Origin: Epiperipatus broadwayi
Taxonomy: Eukaryota; Onychophora; Udeonychophora; Euonychophora; Peripatidae
Length of the DNA: 64,000 nucleotides
Direction of reading: 5' to 3'
Assembly (NCBI GenBank): GCA_028023455.1
Contig: JAQFVV010000030.1
Location: forward strand, 62,001 to 126,000
The notes beneath the pieces are model-generated. The model was not told where the DNA came from and ran no database searches. It saw only the letters and a program-made list of their open reading frames with translations. The translations under genes were made by a program, and so were the position numbers. This document shows, piece after piece, positions 60,063-64,000 of this stretch; within the stretch, counting starts at the first letter, position 1, and each line of letters starts with the position of its first letter.

Positions 60063-60388
60063 CTATTTCACTTATTACTTCTAAATAATACATGGGCAAT
60101 TTAAAAGTATTGCATTAAGTAATGTTATAGATGTCTATTTATTAGTCCGCATTATAGTGACATGTTTATTAATGTTTAAAGAGGTTTATTTAAACTTCAT
60201 TGTAACAATATTTCATACTCTGTAGTCAAGTTGCATAAGTGTTCATATATATTCAATGGACCATTAGTAAGAATGGATTTCCATTCTTGCTTTTAAAAAG
60301 ATGACAAGGTTGCCTTGACTGCAATGAGAAATATTGATTACTATATTTACTGTGAATGTTTAGATGGTGACTGGTTGGAATTTAATTT
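60063..60388 (+). repeat. Dispersed repeat family X, copy 2, inside (TA)n
   Basis: Inverted relative to 30984-31310. (TA)n on the left (59957-60042) and a short TA run on the right (60389-60401). Well conserved between copies, non-coding. Confidence 0.75.
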
Positions 60389-61533
60389 ATATATATATAT
60401 ATTGAAACAGGTATACTGTTCCACGCATATATAGTCAAAAGACACCCCCCCTCCATTTAAAAAGACTAGCATGATTTGATCAAATTAAAAAAGAAATAAA
60501 GTAAAAAAAGTTTACAGTTAAAAGAAAATTATTATTGGTTTTATAGTTTCAAATTATGATGCAAATAAAAGCTGGCAGTTATTAAAAAAGACTATATTTT
60601 TAATTTTTGGAAGGATGTTTTTAAATAAAGTGTTATATCATCTGGAGGCAGTCTTAATCAATTGAAAAACATGGCTTAATCTTTATGCTTTCTTATCTAT
60701 ACCACTAAAAAAGTACATTATCCAATCATTATGAAGAGAAAGGCAATCGGGCTTAAATGAGAGCAATATGCAAATTAGGTACAGTGGGAAAAGGCTGTTT
60801 AATCAGTCCAAGAATCAGATATAAATAGTCAAGTTGCATATTCAGAGGCAGATTAGATTTGATTTTAAAACAAGAGACTTTGAAAGAGTTTTAAAAAGTT
60901 TTTCCAGATAGATTTTAAGGAGATCAAATAGTTATATTTTTTCCAAAGAGATATTTTTCAAGTAGCTGTTAAAGAAGAATTTTGAAAAAAAAAAAGATTT
61001 CAATTTTAAAAGGATATTAAAGAACCTCTGCTAATGATAAAAAAAGAAAGCTTTATTAAGGAAATTATAATGATGGAAAAATAAACCAACAGCTTCATCT
61101 CTTCATTCTAAGACATGATTTTTCAAGATTTGCCTGGATAACCATCATGAAAGGGATTAATGCCGTTCAGCTTAAATAAAATGACCCCTTTTTGAAGGAA
61201 CAAACTGGATAAATAAAGGTAATGATTTTATGAAAATATTCGAAATTATATGTGTTTTTTAAAAGACAAACAAAATGTCTTTATTATAAATATAAAAAAA
61301 AAGAATTATTAATAAATATAGCTACATGAAAATACATTTATTATCGATAAATTATAAATGAGATTAAAATCATACTAAAATTATGAAAATTGTTAATCTT
61401 GATAAAGTATAAATGAAAATGCTTATCTGCATATTAATGTAAAATTACAAATGCTTAATACTTACCTGAATGTTGATTTCATGGGAGTAATTTAAACCAC
61501 ATTACTGGATTTAATAAATTTAATGAAATACTA

Positions 61534-61710
61534 ATGGACTGCAAATAAAATAACTTAAGGTTAACTGGAACTCTGAATTAGACATAAAATGTAAATTGTT
61601 AAAGAACTTGCATTCTCTAATTCCTATTGTACTATTATTGAATGTATACTAAGATACACAGTGGACTGCAAATAAAATATTTGTTAAATTAAGTGGAACT
61701 CTGAATTAAA
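61534..61710. repeat. Direct duplication, ~128-bp period
   Basis: TGGACTGCAAATAAAAT followed by a GGAACTCTGAATTA block appears at 61534-61580 and 61662-61709. It is probably a degenerate tandem repeat; a (CT)n run follows at 61735-61753. Confidence 0.7.
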
Positions 61711-62299
61711 TGGAATGCTATCAGTTGTCTTCATTACTCTCTCTCTCTCTCTTGTCTCAATATGTCACACTCCTCTCTGTTCAATAACTAAATGATTACA
61801 GATATAAAGTGTTAAAGAACTGTTGAGAGAAGGACTTTATTATAGTCTCAACAGATTACATTTTTTTTTTTTAAAGTCATATAGAAATCTTTTGCTTGAT
61901 GGACCTTTATTTAAATTTGTTATTAAATAAAACTATTGCTATTTAAAATTAATCTTAGTTATCCAGTTGTTCAATTCAACTTTTGTTTTTATTGCATCAC
62001 TCATCATTCATTGCACTTATTCATGAGAATCTCATGCCTACTGAGCTACATCTGGCATAACTAGACCTAGGTAAGTGAGGTTGTAGTGAGATGGAACTCT
62101 AGTGGCACCGTTTGGAAAACCAAACATATAAATGTCTAGATGCTTCCAGCCTCTATGATGCTACATCCTCTGATGAGAGAGAAATATTGTTGTATGGAGG
62201 AGGGGTTAACATTTGCATTGGGTAATGCCAGTTGATGGTTCCTTCCTGCAACATGCTCATCAGGAAATTGTTACAACTGAAGTAATAAAAGAGTTGTGT

Positions 62300-62352
62300 G
62301 GTGGGCCGGTTACAATTTATATATATATATATATATATATATTGTAACCAAA
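62300..62352. repeat. (TA)n enclosed by inverted GGTTACAAT / ATTGTAACC
   Basis: The TA run at about 62318-62341 has GGCCGGTTACAATT on the left and ATTGTAACC on the right. The right-hand sequence continues into a GC-rich block (62360-62480) with repeated TGTAACC motifs and no recognisable gene. Confidence 0.8.
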
Positions 62353-62479
62353 ACATCTCGAGCCAGCCACGTTGCGCGCCAAAAGCTGTAACCAAAATCC
62401 CCGGAGCCGTCCACCTTGACGGCCCACAAAGGTGGTAACCAACCTTCCATCACCCCTCCAACTACCCATCATCATGCCG

Positions 62480-64000
62480 TACTTGTTGCGGCACTATAAA
62501 TTGTAACCGTAAATTGTGTAATCTCAACTACGTAACGTAATTGCACTAGGAATTACAACCTTGGTCACTGATCAACTCTCATTGCACATTATCAGCTATT
62601 AAGAGCTGTATCCAAAAGCATATCATACTATTTATTTTATGCACAAAAGACCACAATCAACATCTGGGGCAACTTACTACAGACAAAATTAATGAATTAA
62701 CCGAACTTTTTATAATTTATTTGATCGCAGCCAGGTATACCGCGAAGACCTATCATAGTATTATTATAAAACATATTAAACAAATTATAAGTGCAATTTT
62801 ATCACCCTTAAACCTCAATTTGCGATTTTTATGGTATGCGACCCTATGGCCGACCATGTACAAGATAGCATAATTTGTGGAACCACATAAAATTATGAAA
62901 TTTTAAATCATCTATATGATTTCTAAGACAGATGCTAGTCCAGGTAAAGCTTTGCAATTAATAAACATGAATAATTGGGTTCTTTTATAATTTAATATAT
63001 CATTGAGACTCTTATTGTATTGACGAATGAAAATTTAAAAATGTTAGGTAAATATATTTAATCATATCATTATTGAATAAATCTGTTCACAAGTTTAATA
63101 ATTAATTTGTATTTTATACTAGAATCAACTACGCAAAGCCACAATGATGGAAAAGGTAAATGGGATTTTATTGTACCTTACCAATCATATACTACCAAAG
63201 ACGAAAAGCATCTTAAGGGTTTCTCAAAAATATTAATAAATTCTTATATCATGTAGACAATAATATGTAATTCAATGTATGCTCTATAATGTATGCTCTT
63301 CAATGTATGCTCTATCCAAAGTTTATGATTTCTGATGTTATGAATGACACATAGCAACGGCACAGTAAGTTTAATTATAAATCAACTTTTATTTACAAAC
63401 TTTATGAACAATAAATAGTTAATTTCAATATTTTAAATAAAACATAAATAAACAAATAAAATAATTAAATGATGGTTCAATAGACTTTCTTCAATACATC
63501 TCACAGATACAGTATTTAAAAACCTAATCATACCTTATTTCAATCTAATATAATGAATATTGAGACAATTATTAAATTCAGCATTAACTTATGAAATATT
63601 GAACGTCATTTCCAGATTCAATAAATCCCTACTGTATACCTATAATAATATAATAAATAATATGATGTTTGTATGTTTTAGCTATAATGTAATCATTAAT
63701 TAAAATGAAAATGTAAACTTACACTCCAGTAGATAATAATCAACCAACAGTTAATTATCATGAAGTACTTGAATAGAATGTCCTGTTGCCATTTATCAAT
63801 CTAACCGATAAATTATGCTTACAAATGAAGAAGATGATTTGGCAGATTAACTAAAATACTTTGCCCAACTTATATCTGTGAAGCAAACATATTCCTGTGG
63901 ATGTATTCATCTACACGTAGGAATTAAATAATACTAACGTTTTGCGTATTTAAACACTATCATAAAGTCATACGTATAATCACACAATTCCGCGGATTAA
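62480..64000. other. AT-rich end of window
   Basis: Apart from a threefold repeat of AATGTATGCTCT-like units at 63272-63315, I see nothing recognisable. Confidence 0.45.

Noticed and set aside
62155-62290. CTGATGA near 62170 and a second one on the minus strand near 62262 as hammerheads
   Set aside because: The first lacks a stem II and the second has GGAA instead of GAAA with no stem I; probably chance.

Overview
This is eukaryotic nuclear DNA, almost certainly from an invertebrate animal. It is very AT-rich, packed with long (TA)n arrays, and carries Penelope-like retroelements (PLEs), a truncated RTE-type LINE, hAT and other DNA-transposon relics, LTR-like elements and tRNA-related fragments. 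Nothing is organised as bacterial operons, and I could not recognise a single intact host gene. I cannot fix the phylum from sequence alone; molluscs, chelicerates, crustaceans and cnidarians all remain possible. The window is best read as an intergenic or intronic transposon graveyard with a few young insertions.

Layout. 0-0.5 kb: an inverted-repeat insertion with 12-bp target-site duplications. 3.2-4.5 kb and 37.8-39.1 kb: two copies of a 1.3-kb terminal-inverted-repeat element, each with the same nested hAT-like MITE. 5.7-7.6 kb (minus): a badly decayed hAT transposase gene, split by a small palindromic retro-insertion. 10.3-11.3 kb: two PLE endonuclease relics in inverted, head-to-head arrangement. 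13.5, 22.1-22.3 and 27.6 kb: tRNA-like (SINE head) sequences. 16.2-19.7 kb (minus): a nearly complete but decayed PLE (family A) with terminal direct repeats. 35.4-36.1 kb: an inverted dimer of a hammerhead-ribozyme-like repeat. 42.5-43.4 kb: PLE family D, ending in a (TA)n array. 45.7-49.4 kb: an LTR-like segment containing a truncated RTE LINE with a 13-bp target duplication. 49.4-56.3 kb: a nested PLE cluster, in which family B relics enclose a young 3.8-kb inverted pair of family C (reverse transcriptase plus GIY-YIG endonuclease), and a third B tail is split by a 1.4-kb solo-LTR-like insertion. 60 kb: the second copy of a 330-bp repeat first seen at 31 kb, again embedded in (TA)n.

How it fits together. 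The PLEs encode the machinery (reverse transcriptase and GIY-YIG endonuclease). Their ends carry hammerhead-like folds, and several sit directly against (TA)n arrays. The most striking pattern is that short ribozyme-bearing sequences and PLE fragments repeatedly occur as inverted, divergently oriented pairs. In three independent cases the whole pair is flanked by one perfect 12-13 bp target duplication, so the inverted pair entered the genome in a single event. This suggests a two-sided (twin) target-primed integration or a snap-back cDNA route, and it is my main candidate for an under-described process here.
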